A stretch of DNA of 64,000 nucleotides from Clostridium_AT radicumherbarum (lineage in GTDB: Bacteria; Bacillota; Clostridia; Clostridiales; Clostridiaceae). The stretch lies in NCBI RefSeq assembly GCF_045310525.1, contig NZ_JBJHZY010000003.1:1-64000 (forward strand), written 5' to 3'. The notes beneath the pieces are model-generated. The model had not been told where the DNA came from and did not search any database. It worked only from the letters and a program-made list of their open reading frames with translations. Positions 43,437 to 52,719 of this stretch are shown piece after piece. The translations under genes and the position numbers were made by a program. Position 1 is the stretch's first letter, and each line of letters opens with the position of its first letter.

Positions 43437-44138
43437 ATGAAAATAACAATTGAAAACAAAGAGGTAAGTGTTATAGTAATAAGAAAAAATCGTAAAACCA
43501 TTAGCATAAAAATTTCAAGCCCAACTGAAATTATTGTAAGTGCTCCCCTTTTTATAAATAATGAAAAAATAATAGAAGTATTAAAGAATAAAGAAACTTG
43601 GATTGCTGAAAAGTTAAACTCAATAAAAACAGATGAGAAGAGAGACTTTAGAGAAGGCATATTATTTTTAGGAACAAGCTATAGAGTTATTATACAAAAT
43701 GTAAAACACAATTCTTTAAAATTAATATTTGATAAAAGTAGTTTTAATGTATATGTTCCTGAGAAATTAACTGAAGAAGATAAGCTTTTTAATATTAAAG
43801 GACTATTGATTAAATGGTATATAAATAATGCAAGAAGAATCTTTCAAGATAGGGTAAATTTTTATTCTAATATACTTAATGTAAGACCTAAGAGAATTGC
43901 TATAAAAGATCAAAAGTCCAGATGGGGCAGTTGTTCTTCAAAAGGAAACATTAACTTAAATTACAGGCTTATAATGGCACCTATGGAAGTAATGGATTAT
44001 GTAATAGTACATGAGCTGTGCCACCTAATACATTTAAATCATTCTAAGGAATTTTGGGCATTAGTAAAAGAAGTTTTTCCAAGCTATTTAAAATGTAAGG
44101 AATGGCTTAAAATAAACGGAAATAGCTTGAACTTATAA
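43437..44138 (+). CDS. YgjP/SprT-like zinc metallopeptidase (DUF45)
   Basis: 233 aa, cytoplasmic. Zinc motif H192-E193-x2-H196 (VHELCHLIHLNH) with a third His at 202 (HSKEFW). Preceded by the family block QKSRWGSCSSKGNINLNYRL. N-terminal beta-rich domain (KNRKTISIKISSPTEIIVSA). Physiological substrate unknown. The ribosome site (AAAGTGAT) is weak. Single gene between the second and third ger operons. Confidence 0.85.
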   Translation: MKITIENKEVSVIVIRKNRKTISIKISSPTEIIVSAPLFINNEKIIEVLKNKETWIAEKLNSIKTDEKRDFREGILFLGTSYRVIIQNVKHNSLKLIFDKSSFNVYVPEKLTEEDKLFNIKGLLIKWYINNARRIFQDRVNFYSNILNVRPKRIAIKDQKSRWGSCSSKGNINLNYRLIMAPMEVMDYVIVHELCHLIHLNHSKEFWALVKEVFPSYLKCKEWLKINGNSLNL

Positions 44139-44213
44139 GGCAAATATATGCCTTATATTTTTTTGTTTAAAATTACCTCAAATTGCATATTACTAAACTA
44201 ATAATTATTAAGT
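44134..44213 (+). repeat. Dispersed repeat, copy B, with terminator hairpin
   Basis: Matches 34316-34394: ATAAGGC...GCCTTAT hairpin and T tract (ends the YgjP gene), then AAATTACCTCA and GCATATTA. It forms the leader of the third ger operon. Confidence 0.75.
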
Positions 44214-44225
44214 AATGGGGTGATT

Positions 44226-45737
44226 ATGATGGGATATGATGTAAAATACAGCCTTACAAATTATATGGCTTTAATAAAAGGAGAAATAGGAGAGAAGAGT
44301 CCTATTGTAATTAAACATATACTTTTAGGAACAGGCACTCCAGTAGAGGCAATCTTAATATATGTAAATGGTATTGCAGATAAGACAATTATAGATAGGG
44401 ACGTTTTAAATCCACTGTTATTATCTATTAATGAGAATATAAGTGGGAAGATAGACTTGGTTAACTATCTGTCAAAAAAATATGTAGCCATGAGTAACAC
44501 TGTGGTTCAAAATAATTTAAATGAAGCAATTATCAATATAAAAAGAGGAAATTCAGTTATATTTATTAATAATGAGAGGGAATTTATTATTATTGATACT
44601 AGAGGGGGGATGTATAGACAAATAACTGACCCTTTTATAGAAAGCGCTTCTAGAGGGCCTAGAGAAAGCTTTGTTGAAAATTTAGAAGCTAATATGAGTA
44701 TGGTAAGAAGGTATATCAAAGATAAGAATTTAGTTTTTGAAAGATTTACCTTAGGCCAGAGGACTCAAACTGATGTTTTAGTTGTTTATCTTAAAGATGT
44801 AGCAGATGATGATGTGGTTAATGAAGTAAAAGAAAGAATAAAAGTAATAGATACTGACCGAACTAATGCACAAGGTATAATAGAACAATATATTGAAGAC
44901 AGCCCATATTCAATATTTCCTCAAGTTAACATAACTGAAAGAGTTGATAAGACCTGCTCTCATATACTAGAGGGAAGAGTATGTCTATTAATTGAAGGAG
45001 CACCGAATGCCATGACTGCGCCTGCTATTTTTACAGAGTTTTTTCATGCTGTAGAGGATTATTATGATAGGACTATTGTTGCCAACTTCGTACGACTCAT
45101 AAGGTTTCTTGCCATATTTATAATTATCACTGCTAGCCCCTTATATTTAGTATTCATTAAGTTTAATTCTGAACTTATCCCTGTAAATTTTATTTTACCT
45201 ATTATAGAGTCAAGGAGAGGCATTGCCTTAAGTCCACTATTAGAAATATTACTTATGGAAATAGTAATGGAATTTTTAAGAGAAGGTGGACTTAGATTAC
45301 CAAGCAAAATTGCACAAACTTTAAGTGTTGTTGGAGGCATTATTGTTGGTGATACTGCTACAAAGTCAAAATTTGTAAGTCCAACAACCCTATTTGTAAT
45401 AGGGATATCCGTAGTGGCAACTTTTGTTATAGTAAATTATGAAATGTCCTTGTCCCTTAGATTTTTGAGATTTCCAATGTTAATTTTAGCAGATGTTTTA
45501 GGAGTATTTGGAATTACAATCGGCTGGTTTATTTTATTAGTTCATTTACTTTCCTTAGACAGCTTTGGGGTACCTTATTTAACTGTGAATACAGGATTTC
45601 AAGATAAATTTTTAAGAGGTCCACTGTGGAAGATGAATAATAGAGGTGGAGGAATTCCACATAAAGATAACATAAGACAAAAGGACTTTAGGTTTAAATG
45701 GAGGAAAAAGAAAAATGAAAAAGGTTGGAGTAAATGA
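44226..45737 (+). CDS. Spore germinant receptor subunit A, third cluster
   Basis: About 503 aa GerA family. N-terminal block RGPRESFVENLEANMSMVRR, then the membrane domain (NFVRLIRFLAIFIIITASPL, ESRRGIALSPLLEILLMEIV, FLREGGLRLPSKIAQTLSVV). GGGGTGAT precedes two tandem ATGs (44226, 44229) and an in-frame GTG at 44220; exact start uncertain within three codons. First of a three-gene overlapping operon. Confidence 0.92.
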   Translation: MMGYDVKYSLTNYMALIKGEIGEKSPIVIKHILLGTGTPVEAILIYVNGIADKTIIDRDVLNPLLLSINENISGKIDLVNYLSKKYVAMSNTVVQNNLNEAIINIKRGNSVIFINNEREFIIIDTRGGMYRQITDPFIESASRGPRESFVENLEANMSMVRRYIKDKNLVFERFTLGQRTQTDVLVVYLKDVADDDVVNEVKERIKVIDTDRTNAQGIIEQYIEDSPYSIFPQVNITERVDKTCSHILEGRVCLLIEGAPNAMTAPAIFTEFFHAVEDYYDRTIVANFVRLIRFLAIFIIITASPLYLVFIKFNSELIPVNFILPIIESRRGIALSPLLEILLMEIVMEFLREGGLRLPSKIAQTLSVVGGIIVGDTATKSKFVSPTTLFVIGISVVATFVIVNYEMSLSLRFLRFPMLILADVLGVFGITIGWFILLVHLLSLDSFGVPYLTVNTGFQDKFLRGPLWKMNNRGGGIPHKDNIRQKDFRFKWRKKKNEKGWSK

Positions 45738-46809
45738 TATTACTGCTAATCAATTCATGTATATCTTAATAGGTACTATGATAGGAACGGGTGTGCTTAG
45801 TCTTCCAAATAATATGGCGAAGGGCGCAAAGCAAGATGGCTGGATTTCTGTAATTATTGCTCTATGGTATCCTTTATATGTTGTAATCTTAGGCATATAC
45901 ATTTCTAAAAAATATCCTAATGAAGATATATTAAAAGTGAATAAAAAATGTTTTGGAAATTTTATAGGAAGCCTTCTGTCACTTTTATTTACTTTACAAT
46001 TTTTAATTGGTCTTCTTTCAGTTTCAGCAGGCTTTTCTAATGTTTCCAGAGTATATATAGTAGATTTCTTAACTCCATCTAAGATAATTTCTGTAATATT
46101 AATCTTAGGGTTATATGGAACATTTCAAGGTCTAAAAGTAGTTGGTAGAATAAGTGAAGTATCCTATTATTTTTTAATAGCACTACTTTTTGTACCTTTA
46201 ATAGTACTGAGAGATGGAAGTGTTTTAAACATTTCTCCTGTATTTGGGTCAGGAATAAAAAAGATCGTACAGACAAGTAATAATGCCATATTTGCCTATT
46301 CTGGTATAGAGATAATATTTCTTATATATCCTTATGTAACTGAAAAGAAAGAAATAGCCAAAAGAGCAGTTACAGGGGTCTTAGTCACAGCAGCTATATA
46401 TACCTACGTTACCTTTATGACTATATTCTATATGGGACCAGATGCTATATTACAAGCATTTTGGTCTGTTATGGTTATAAATGAAACTGTCAACCTTCCT
46501 TTTATAAATAGCTTTAGATTTATATTTATGTTCTTTTGGTCTTTAATGATATTTAAAACAATTGTAAATCAATACTATAGCTTTACTTATGGCCTAAGTA
46601 ATTCTACCTTCAAATTTAGAGTTCAAAAGGTATGCTTCTTCATATATCCTTTTTTACTGGTTTTGACCATAAAGTATGGTAATGAAATAAGCAGAAGGAA
46701 CTTATTAGAAAAATTAAATCCTATAATAATATGTTTTAATTTAATTTATCTAACTTTATTAGGCATAATTGTTCATTTTAAGAAGGTGAATAAAAATGAG
46801 ATTTCATAG
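45715..46809 (+). CDS. Spore germinant receptor subunit B, third cluster
   Basis: 364 aa with about ten transmembrane helices (ANQFMYILIGTMIGTGVLSL, AKQDGWISVIIALWYPLYVV, YSGIEIIFLIYPYVTEKKEI), GerB type. Overlaps gerA by 23 bases and gerC by 14. GGAGG lies 10 nt before the ATG. Confidence 0.9.
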   Translation: MKKVGVNDITANQFMYILIGTMIGTGVLSLPNNMAKGAKQDGWISVIIALWYPLYVVILGIYISKKYPNEDILKVNKKCFGNFIGSLLSLLFTLQFLIGLLSVSAGFSNVSRVYIVDFLTPSKIISVILILGLYGTFQGLKVVGRISEVSYYFLIALLFVPLIVLRDGSVLNISPVFGSGIKKIVQTSNNAIFAYSGIEIIFLIYPYVTEKKEIAKRAVTGVLVTAAIYTYVTFMTIFYMGPDAILQAFWSVMVINETVNLPFINSFRFIFMFFWSLMIFKTIVNQYYSFTYGLSNSTFKFRVQKVCFFIYPFLLVLTIKYGNEISRRNLLEKLNPIIICFNLIYLTLLGIIVHFKKVNKNEIS

Positions 46810-47905
46810 ATATGTTTTAGCTAGCTTAATTATCATTGCTATAATTGCATATTTCCTCAGTGGAGTTTATAGAGTGCCAGTAGAAAAGGTTTCTGTTGCA
46901 TCAGCTATCGGTTATGATTTGGAGGAGACTATAGATGGAATTACCATACATAGTGTACCGATAACCACTTACAACACGCAAGAAAAGGTAAATTCTTCCA
47001 CAACTGAAGTATCTAAGGGTTTAACTCTTGCACAAACTAGAGAATCAAGACAGAACAGGATAGATAAGAAATTCTTGCTAGGCTTTGAGAGGGTTTATAT
47101 AGTTAGTGAAACTATGGGTACTCATGGAATAAAAGAAATAGCAGATGTATTGATACATCATCCTCAAGTTAATGACACATCTTTAATTTGTGTATGCAAG
47201 GGAAAAGCTGAGGACATTATGAAAATGAAGATAGAAGGCTATCCAAGTTCTGGAGATTTTATAGAGGGTTTAATAAAGAGTTCTCAGGAATATAATTTTT
47301 ATTCTAAAAATTATAAACTAATAGATGTAGCACTGAGGATTAGTGCTGAGGGAAGGAATATAGTAATTCCATACATTGAAGCTAAGGATGGCAGTATTAT
47401 TATGGCAGGCCTTGCTCTTTTCCATAAGGAAAAACTAGTTAAAGTAGTTGATATACAGGAGACAAAGACGTTAAATTTATTAAGGGAAAATAATGTAACC
47501 GGAATGATCACTACAGAAGACACTGGGGAGAAATATGTAAATTTTTTTGGAAAGAGTAAAAGAAAGGTACAATGTTTAAGGGAGGATAACAATTATAGAT
47601 TTATTATAAATTTAAGTATAACAGGCGATGTAACAGCAAATGAAAAATACGAGGATATTATAAATCACCCCGAAATTGAAAAAGAAATAGAAGAAGCTCT
47701 TGCAAAAAAAGTTAAGGGAAAATGTGAGAGGGAATTACAAAAGATAAAAAGTGAGTACAAGATAGATTGTCTAGAACTTGGAAGAGTCGCAGCTGCAAAA
47801 TATGGAAGAGACACAGGAACTGATTGGGATAAAGTAATAACCAGTTCCCCAATAGAGGTTAATGTAAAAGTGAAGATTGATAAAGTAGGAAGAGCAGAAA
47901 TTTAA
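46796..47905 (+). CDS. Spore germinant receptor subunit C, third cluster, without lipobox
   Basis: 369 aa Ger(x)C family. N-terminal hydrophobic segment (VLASLIIIAIIAYFLSGVY) not followed by a cysteine; the mature part begins RVPVEKVSVASAIGYDL. Ectodomain as in other GerC proteins, ending AAKYGRDTGTDWDKVI. As in the island GerC, anchoring must be by the uncleaved helix. Its last bases overlap the convergent psd gene. Confidence 0.88.
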   Translation: MRFHRYVLASLIIIAIIAYFLSGVYRVPVEKVSVASAIGYDLEETIDGITIHSVPITTYNTQEKVNSSTTEVSKGLTLAQTRESRQNRIDKKFLLGFERVYIVSETMGTHGIKEIADVLIHHPQVNDTSLICVCKGKAEDIMKMKIEGYPSSGDFIEGLIKSSQEYNFYSKNYKLIDVALRISAEGRNIVIPYIEAKDGSIIMAGLALFHKEKLVKVVDIQETKTLNLLRENNVTGMITTEDTGEKYVNFFGKSKRKVQCLREDNNYRFIINLSITGDVTANEKYEDIINHPEIEKEIEEALAKKVKGKCERELQKIKSEYKIDCLELGRVAAAKYGRDTGTDWDKVITSSPIEVNVKVKIDKVGRAEI

Positions 47906-48789
47906 AGCTTTTGACCTATTTTTTCTCCCATAAGTACAGAGGTCTCAAAGCCTAAGCCTGTTTGATTTATTATTTCTCTATCAATTTTTATTGTGTTTGG
48001 CTCAAAAAATATTATTACTGTAGAGCCACCAAATTTAAAATATCCCTTTTCTTCTCCCTTTTCTACCCTTTTATTAGGCTCATAGCTTTGCACTATTGCG
48101 CCAACGCAGGTTGCGCCAACTTCTACATATAAAATATCTTTAAAATTATCAGAATGGAGCAGACTCCATTCTCTTTTATTTTCACAAAATAATTTTTGTA
48201 CTTTATCTAGGGCTATAGGATTAACGGAGTAATAGGAACCCTTAATTTTAACTTCCTTGCTGCATGTACCCCCGTCTACAAAATGAAAGCGGTGGTAATC
48301 AGTAGGACATAATCTTAAAATTAAACAGGTTCCACCCTCATATTTTAAAGCAGTTGCATCATCTTTTATTAGTTCTTTCAAGCTGTAAGTAAAGCCTTTA
48401 ACTTGAATTAATTTTTCTAAATCTATATTTTCATAGGCTAATAACTTTCCATCTCCAAGGGAAATTAAAGAATTACTATCCATATCAATAGGTCGTGCTT
48501 CCTTCTTTAGTTTTCTATAGAAAAAATCATTAAAGGATGAGAAGTCCTCAGCAGCCTTTTCAAAACTTGTAGAATCTAAATTAAATTCTTTTATAAAACT
48601 GCCTATTTTTTTCCTGCTTGACTTTCTATCAACATAGAAGCCATAGATACCTGAAAACAGTTTCTTTTTTACTATCATTTCTAATAGCTTCATTCCAATT
48701 GGAGAAGAATATATCCAATTTAAATATTTGTCTCCGGCTACCTTTTCTATTTCATAGCTTTTGTTTTTTCGATTATAATACTTTATCAT
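47902..48789 (-). CDS. psd: Phosphatidylserine decarboxylase proenzyme
   Basis: 295 aa. Makes phosphatidylethanolamine from phosphatidylserine at the membrane. Self-cleavage motif FGGSTVIIFF, with Ser256 becoming the pyruvoyl group; the clostridial GGST replaces LGST. Conserved LCPTDYHRFHF (catalytic His) and KGFTYSLKELI are present. GGAGAGAT precedes the ATG. Convergent with the third ger operon, sharing four bases at the stops. The pssA partner is not nearby. Confidence 0.93.
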   Translation of the reverse strand: MIKYYNRKNKSYEIEKVAGDKYLNWIYSSPIGMKLLEMIVKKKLFSGIYGFYVDRKSSRKKIGSFIKEFNLDSTSFEKAAEDFSSFNDFFYRKLKKEARPIDMDSNSLISLGDGKLLAYENIDLEKLIQVKGFTYSLKELIKDDATALKYEGGTCLILRLCPTDYHRFHFVDGGTCSKEVKIKGSYYSVNPIALDKVQKLFCENKREWSLLHSDNFKDILYVEVGATCVGAIVQSYEPNKRVEKGEEKGYFKFGGSTVIIFFEPNTIKIDREIINQTGLGFETSVLMGEKIGQKL

Positions 48790-48931
48790 AGTTATATCTC
48801 TCCAAAGTGGTATACTTTATTTCATTTTACTATTATACAGTATTTTATTTTATCATAAAAAACATTTCTTAACTAGATTGTTTGACAAGTCGCAGAAAAA
48901 TACCTAAAATTAAACTTAACAAACAAACTTA

Positions 48932-48950
48932 ATACTGACTGGTCAATAAT
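48932..48950. promoter_or_regulatory. TetR-type operator ahead of the TetR gene
   Basis: Palindrome TGACTGGTCA at 48936-48945, 45 bp before the TetR start. The same GAC-N2-GTC core occurs twice before the YhgE gene. Confidence 0.6.
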
Positions 48951-48989
48951 ATATTAACCTATGTAAAAACAAATTTGGAGTGATCAATT

Positions 48990-49559
48990 ATGATGAGTAA
49001 AACCAAAAGAGATATTTTTGAAGCAGCTATTAGAATATTTTCAATAAGCGGCTATGACAGTGCTACCATGGATGATATTGCTCAAGATGCAGGGGTGGCT
49101 AAAGGAACTCTTTACTATCATTTTAAAAGTAAAGAAGAGTTATTTAAGTATATTATTACAGAAGGTATGGAACTAATAAGTACGGAATTAGATGAAGCTG
49201 CTTTAAAAGAAAGCAGTTCCTTAGATAAATTGAAGGCAATTTGCAAACTTCAATTAGAAATGATTTCTGAGAAAAGAGATTTTTTTAAAGTTGTTATGAG
49301 TCAGCTGTGGGGGCAAGAGGTGAGGCAGTTAGAGCTTAGAGATTTTATTAAAAAATATATATGCAAAATAGAAATTTATTTAAAACAGGCGATGGAAGAC
49401 AGTGTTATTAAAAAGGAGGATCCTTATTTAATGGCCTATGCCTTCTTTGGAACACTGTGTTCAACAGCAGTTTATGAGATAATTAATGACGGTATAAGCA
49501 ATACTGATGCTATTGCTGAGAAGGTTATGAGCTATGTACTTCATGGAATACAGGCTTAA
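48990..49559 (+). CDS. TetR/AcrR family repressor (controls YhgE/Pip gene)
   Basis: 189 aa. N-terminal TetR HTH (TKRDIFEAAIRIFSISGYDS, TMDDIAQDAGVAKGTLYYHF, KSKEELFKYII) and a helical ligand-binding C-terminus. TTTGGAGTGAT precedes the ATG. Matching palindromes in front of this gene and of the downstream membrane-protein gene suggest it represses both. Separate transcripts, since a terminator lies between them. Confidence 0.9.
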   Translation: MMSKTKRDIFEAAIRIFSISGYDSATMDDIAQDAGVAKGTLYYHFKSKEELFKYIITEGMELISTELDEAALKESSSLDKLKAICKLQLEMISEKRDFFKVVMSQLWGQEVRQLELRDFIKKYICKIEIYLKQAMEDSVIKKEDPYLMAYAFFGTLCSTAVYEIINDGISNTDAIAEKVMSYVLHGIQA

Positions 49560-49642
49560 AGATAAAATTAATTAATTCATTATATCAGATTGAGTTGATT
49601 TATTAATAGGTACAATCTTAAAAAAAGTAAAATATTACTTAT

Positions 49643-49696
49643 TTTGAAATAGAAGATATAATAGGTGAAATTCCTATTATCTTCTATTTTTTTTAT
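49643..49696 (+). terminator. Terminator after TetR gene
   Basis: AATAGAAGAT..TAATAGG / CCTATTATCTTCTATT hairpin (one bulged base) then TTTTTTTT. Confidence 0.88.
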
Positions 49697-49754
49697 TGCC
49701 TAATAATTTTCTAAAACCTATTGACATAGATAAAAAAATAAGTTATAACTATAA

Positions 49755-49792
49755 CTGACCAGTCGGTATATACTGGACAGTCAGTATAAAAC
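49755..49792. promoter_or_regulatory. Two tandem TetR-type operator half-palindromes before the YhgE gene
   Basis: TGACCAGTCG (49756-49765) and GGACAGTCAG (about 49775-49784) flanked by TATA stretches, next to the likely promoter (TTGACA at 49720-49725, TATAAC at 49743-49748). Confidence 0.6.
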
Positions 49793-49806
49793 AAAGGGGT
49801 GATACA

Positions 49807-52167
49807 ATGAATTTCATTAGAATCGCAAAAAGAGATATTGTTAGTATTTTTAAAAACAGATTCTTAAGAGTATCTGTAATCGCAATAATTATAGTGCCTC
49901 TTTTATACAGTTTACTTTATCTCTATGCATTTTGGGATCCTTATAGCAAATTAGCAGATCTGCCTGTAGCAGTGGTTAATCTCGATAAGGGGAGTACCTT
50001 GGATGGAAAGGATGTAAACTATGGAAAAGATTTAGTTGATAACCTTAAAGATAACAAGAGTGTAGGCTGGAAATTTGTATCTAAAGAGGATGGCGAAGCA
50101 GGCGTTAATGGAAGTAAGTATTATGCAATGTTTGTAATTCCTGAAAATTTTTCTGAAAATGTGCTCAGCGCGAAAGATGGTACACCAAAACAATCAGAGA
50201 TAACCTATGTTGCAAATGAGAAAAGAAACTTTCTAGCAGCTCAAGTTAACAGTAAGGTAGTAGTAGAAATTAAATCTGAGCTAACCAAAAATATAGTTAA
50301 TGAATATACAAAAGTAGCCTTTGATAACCTTTATGAGGTAAAGGATGGCATGCAAAAAGCAGCTGATGGCAGCAAAGATTTATATGATGGTACATCGCAG
50401 CTAAATGAAAAGGTTCCTGACCTTACAAATGGTGTAAGTAAGCTTTACAAGGGTTCAAGTGATTTAAGCAGCGGACTAAATCAACTTGGAAATGGAACAA
50501 ATACTTTAGCCTCAAGCTTAACAGCAGCAAAAGATGGTGCAGCATCACTAGATGCGGGAGCTAATCAATTGCAGGCTGGCTTATATCAGGTTGGTGCAGG
50601 ATTAAATCAATTAAATTCAGCTGTAAGTAAAGATACAAGAGAAAGTATTAGCTTAACTACTGGAGTAAAGTCCTTATATGATGGAATAACAAATAGTGAT
50701 CCTACTAAAGGTCTTAGCTCAGCTGTAGCTCTTTTAAATACTAAGGTAAATACAAGCTCTGATCCTTTACATCCAAGCTTAATAAATGGAATGAGTGGAG
50801 CTTATACAGCTTATAACAGTCAAATAGTGACTATGGTTAAACAGGCTCAAGTGCTTGCAGCTAATGGCGATGCAGCTAATGCAAACAAAATACTATTAGG
50901 TCTAGTTCAAACTATGAGTACAAGTGCAAATCCTTCAGCACCTAATTACAGTTCTATTAATAAGGCACCTACGTTTTTTGATGCAATGTATTCCTTAAAT
51001 GATGGTATTACAAACTCAGATCCAACCAAGGGTTTGGGAGCAGCAATAGGTGTATTGAACACAAAGGTAAATGTGGGAACTGATGCTATGCATCCAAGCT
51101 TAGTTGCTGGAGTAACGGCAATTAATAATGGAGTCAACGTTGGCAACAGTACCAGCCCAAGCTTAGTAAGTGCCGTAGCTCAATTAGATAATGCTGTAAA
51201 TGTAGGTTCAAAGGATCAGCCAAGCGTGATTACAGGAATAAATCAAATAAAAAATGGCACTGCTCAGCTAATGCCAGGAATGACCGCAGCAGCAGCTGGT
51301 GCAAATGAGCTTTCAATTGGTGCAAAACAATTAAATGAGGGAGGAACTCAATTAAGAGATGGACTAAGTACTTTAAATAGTAATATTCCGGAGCTTAATA
51401 ATGGAGTTTCTAAGCTTTACGATGGCTCAAAGGAATTAAAGGATAAGTTAAAGGATGGCTCTGATAAGATAAATAAGAATCTTATAAATAGCAGCAATAC
51501 AATGGCAGAGTTTGTGTCACAGCCTTTAACAATTAAAGAAAGTCCAATAGATCCAGTTAAAAATTATGGAACTGGCTTTGCTCCATATTTCATCCCACTA
51601 TCCTTATGGGTTGGAGCTCTACTAATGTTCTTTGTCATTACTGACAAAGTAGATGATGACATAGATGCAAGCCCAGCCTCTATAGTATTAGGAAAATATT
51701 TATCCTACGGATATATTGGGATTATCCAAGCGGTTCTTGCAAGTGCAATAGTTATAGTGCTTGGCCTAAGACCTAATAATGTACCGCTGTATTTCCTATT
51801 TAATATTATATTATCTCTTGTATTTATTGCTATAATGCAAAGTTTAATATTCCTTTTAGGCATGGCTGGAAGACTGCTATCTATAGTTTTATTAATACTT
51901 CAGTTAACAGCTTGCGCTGGTACTTTCCCATTGGAAATTGTACCAAAATTCTTCAAGGTTATTAATCCATATATGCCATTTACCTATGCAGTATCTGGCT
52001 TAAGGGAAGTTATTGCTGGCCTTAATTACGCTGTATTTACAAAGGATGTTTCGGTGCTCTTAGGCGTAATGATAGTATTCTTATTAATTTCAGTATTATT
52101 TAAAGGTCATGCTGATAAAGCACAAGAAAAGTTCAGAGAGGCAAATCAAGATATTAGTATAGTATAA
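49807..52167 (+). CDS. YhgE/Pip-type membrane protein (ABC-2-like permease fold)
   Basis: 786 aa. One N-terminal transmembrane helix (about 19-40), a long extracytoplasmic stalk (about 45-580) and five C-terminal helices (about 590-770, SLWVGALLMFFVITDKVDDD onwards), the YhgE/Pip layout. The stalk carries many heptad-like repeats of the type LxxGxxxLxxG (SKLYKGSSDLSSGLNQLGNG) and an internal duplication of a block DGITNSDPTKGL...LNTKVN...HPSL (around residues 297 and 400). Related proteins include phage-infection protein and ESX/type VII-linked EsaA; no such partners here. GGGGTGAT precedes the ATG. Controlled by the adjacent TetR, by inference. Confidence 0.85.
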   Translation: MNFIRIAKRDIVSIFKNRFLRVSVIAIIIVPLLYSLLYLYAFWDPYSKLADLPVAVVNLDKGSTLDGKDVNYGKDLVDNLKDNKSVGWKFVSKEDGEAGVNGSKYYAMFVIPENFSENVLSAKDGTPKQSEITYVANEKRNFLAAQVNSKVVVEIKSELTKNIVNEYTKVAFDNLYEVKDGMQKAADGSKDLYDGTSQLNEKVPDLTNGVSKLYKGSSDLSSGLNQLGNGTNTLASSLTAAKDGAASLDAGANQLQAGLYQVGAGLNQLNSAVSKDTRESISLTTGVKSLYDGITNSDPTKGLSSAVALLNTKVNTSSDPLHPSLINGMSGAYTAYNSQIVTMVKQAQVLAANGDAANANKILLGLVQTMSTSANPSAPNYSSINKAPTFFDAMYSLNDGITNSDPTKGLGAAIGVLNTKVNVGTDAMHPSLVAGVTAINNGVNVGNSTSPSLVSAVAQLDNAVNVGSKDQPSVITGINQIKNGTAQLMPGMTAAAAGANELSIGAKQLNEGGTQLRDGLSTLNSNIPELNNGVSKLYDGSKELKDKLKDGSDKINKNLINSSNTMAEFVSQPLTIKESPIDPVKNYGTGFAPYFIPLSLWVGALLMFFVITDKVDDDIDASPASIVLGKYLSYGYIGIIQAVLASAIVIVLGLRPNNVPLYFLFNIILSLVFIAIMQSLIFLLGMAGRLLSIVLLILQLTACAGTFPLEIVPKFFKVINPYMPFTYAVSGLREVIAGLNYAVFTKDVSVLLGVMIVFLLISVLFKGHADKAQEKFREANQDISIV

Positions 52168-52172
52168 AAAAT

Positions 52173-52215
52173 GACTGCCTGAAATATATATATTTATATA
52201 TTTTAGGCAGCCTTA
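52173..52215 (+). terminator. Terminator after YhgE gene
   Basis: CTGCCTGAAATATATA/TATATTTTAGGCAG hairpin followed by CCTTAC. Weak T run. Confidence 0.7.
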
Positions 52216-52296
52216 CCCAATTTCTTTATTGCTTAAATTTATATTGCATATAATATATTATGTAATTATAACATTTCCAATATATAGTGAATACTA

Positions 52297-52325
52297 TTGA
52301 CATTAAAAAGAAGATGTAATAGAAT
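52297..52325 (+). promoter_or_regulatory. SigA promoter of tRNA-Arg(CCT)
   Basis: TTGACA (52297-52302), 17-bp spacer, TAGAAT (52320-52325), 21 bp before the tRNA. Confidence 0.88.
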
Positions 52326-52346
52326 GTTAGGGTAAATTAATAATCT

Positions 52347-52423
52347 GTGTGTATAGCTCAGCAGGATAGAGCGACGGTTTCCTAAACCGCAGGCCGGGGG
52401 TTCGAATCCCTTTACGCACACCA
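52347..52423 (+). tRNA. tRNA-Arg(CCT)
   Basis: Acceptor GTGTGTA pairs with TACGCAC. Anticodon CCT at 52381-52383 in loop TTCCTAA; T-loop GTTCGAATC; encoded CCA. One A-C mismatch at the outer anticodon-stem pair. Confidence 0.95.
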
Positions 52424-52425
52424 AG

Positions 52426-52456
52426 AAAGTGAGATGCACAAGCAACTCACTTTTTT
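52426..52456 (+). terminator. Terminator after tRNA-Arg(CCT)
   Basis: AAAGTGAG/CTCACTTTTTT hairpin with a 12-nt loop. Confidence 0.85.
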
Positions 52457-52719
52457 ATTTTATCTCACATTTTATTTGCAAATTGTTTAAAAGTAATTAA
52501 CAGTTAGTATTTAGTATTTTAATAAATTTGTAACAGATTACAGTTAATATATAAATGTAGCAGTAAAACAATTAAAGTTACCCCATCCTTATAGCAGTAG
52601 GTTTTTATTAAACTTACTGCTATTTTATTTTGACATTTAGTAAGAAGATAAACAAAAATTTACATTCTCTTAATGTAAAATAACAATAAAAGTGTTATAG
52701 TAATATTGAGGTGATAATA

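Noticed and set aside
44160..44220. SigG-type promoter (CATATTA) for the third ger operon
   Set aside because: The -10-like CATATTA has no matching -35 at the right spacing, and the same bases occur in the non-coding repeat copy at 34.37 kb with no ger gene after it.
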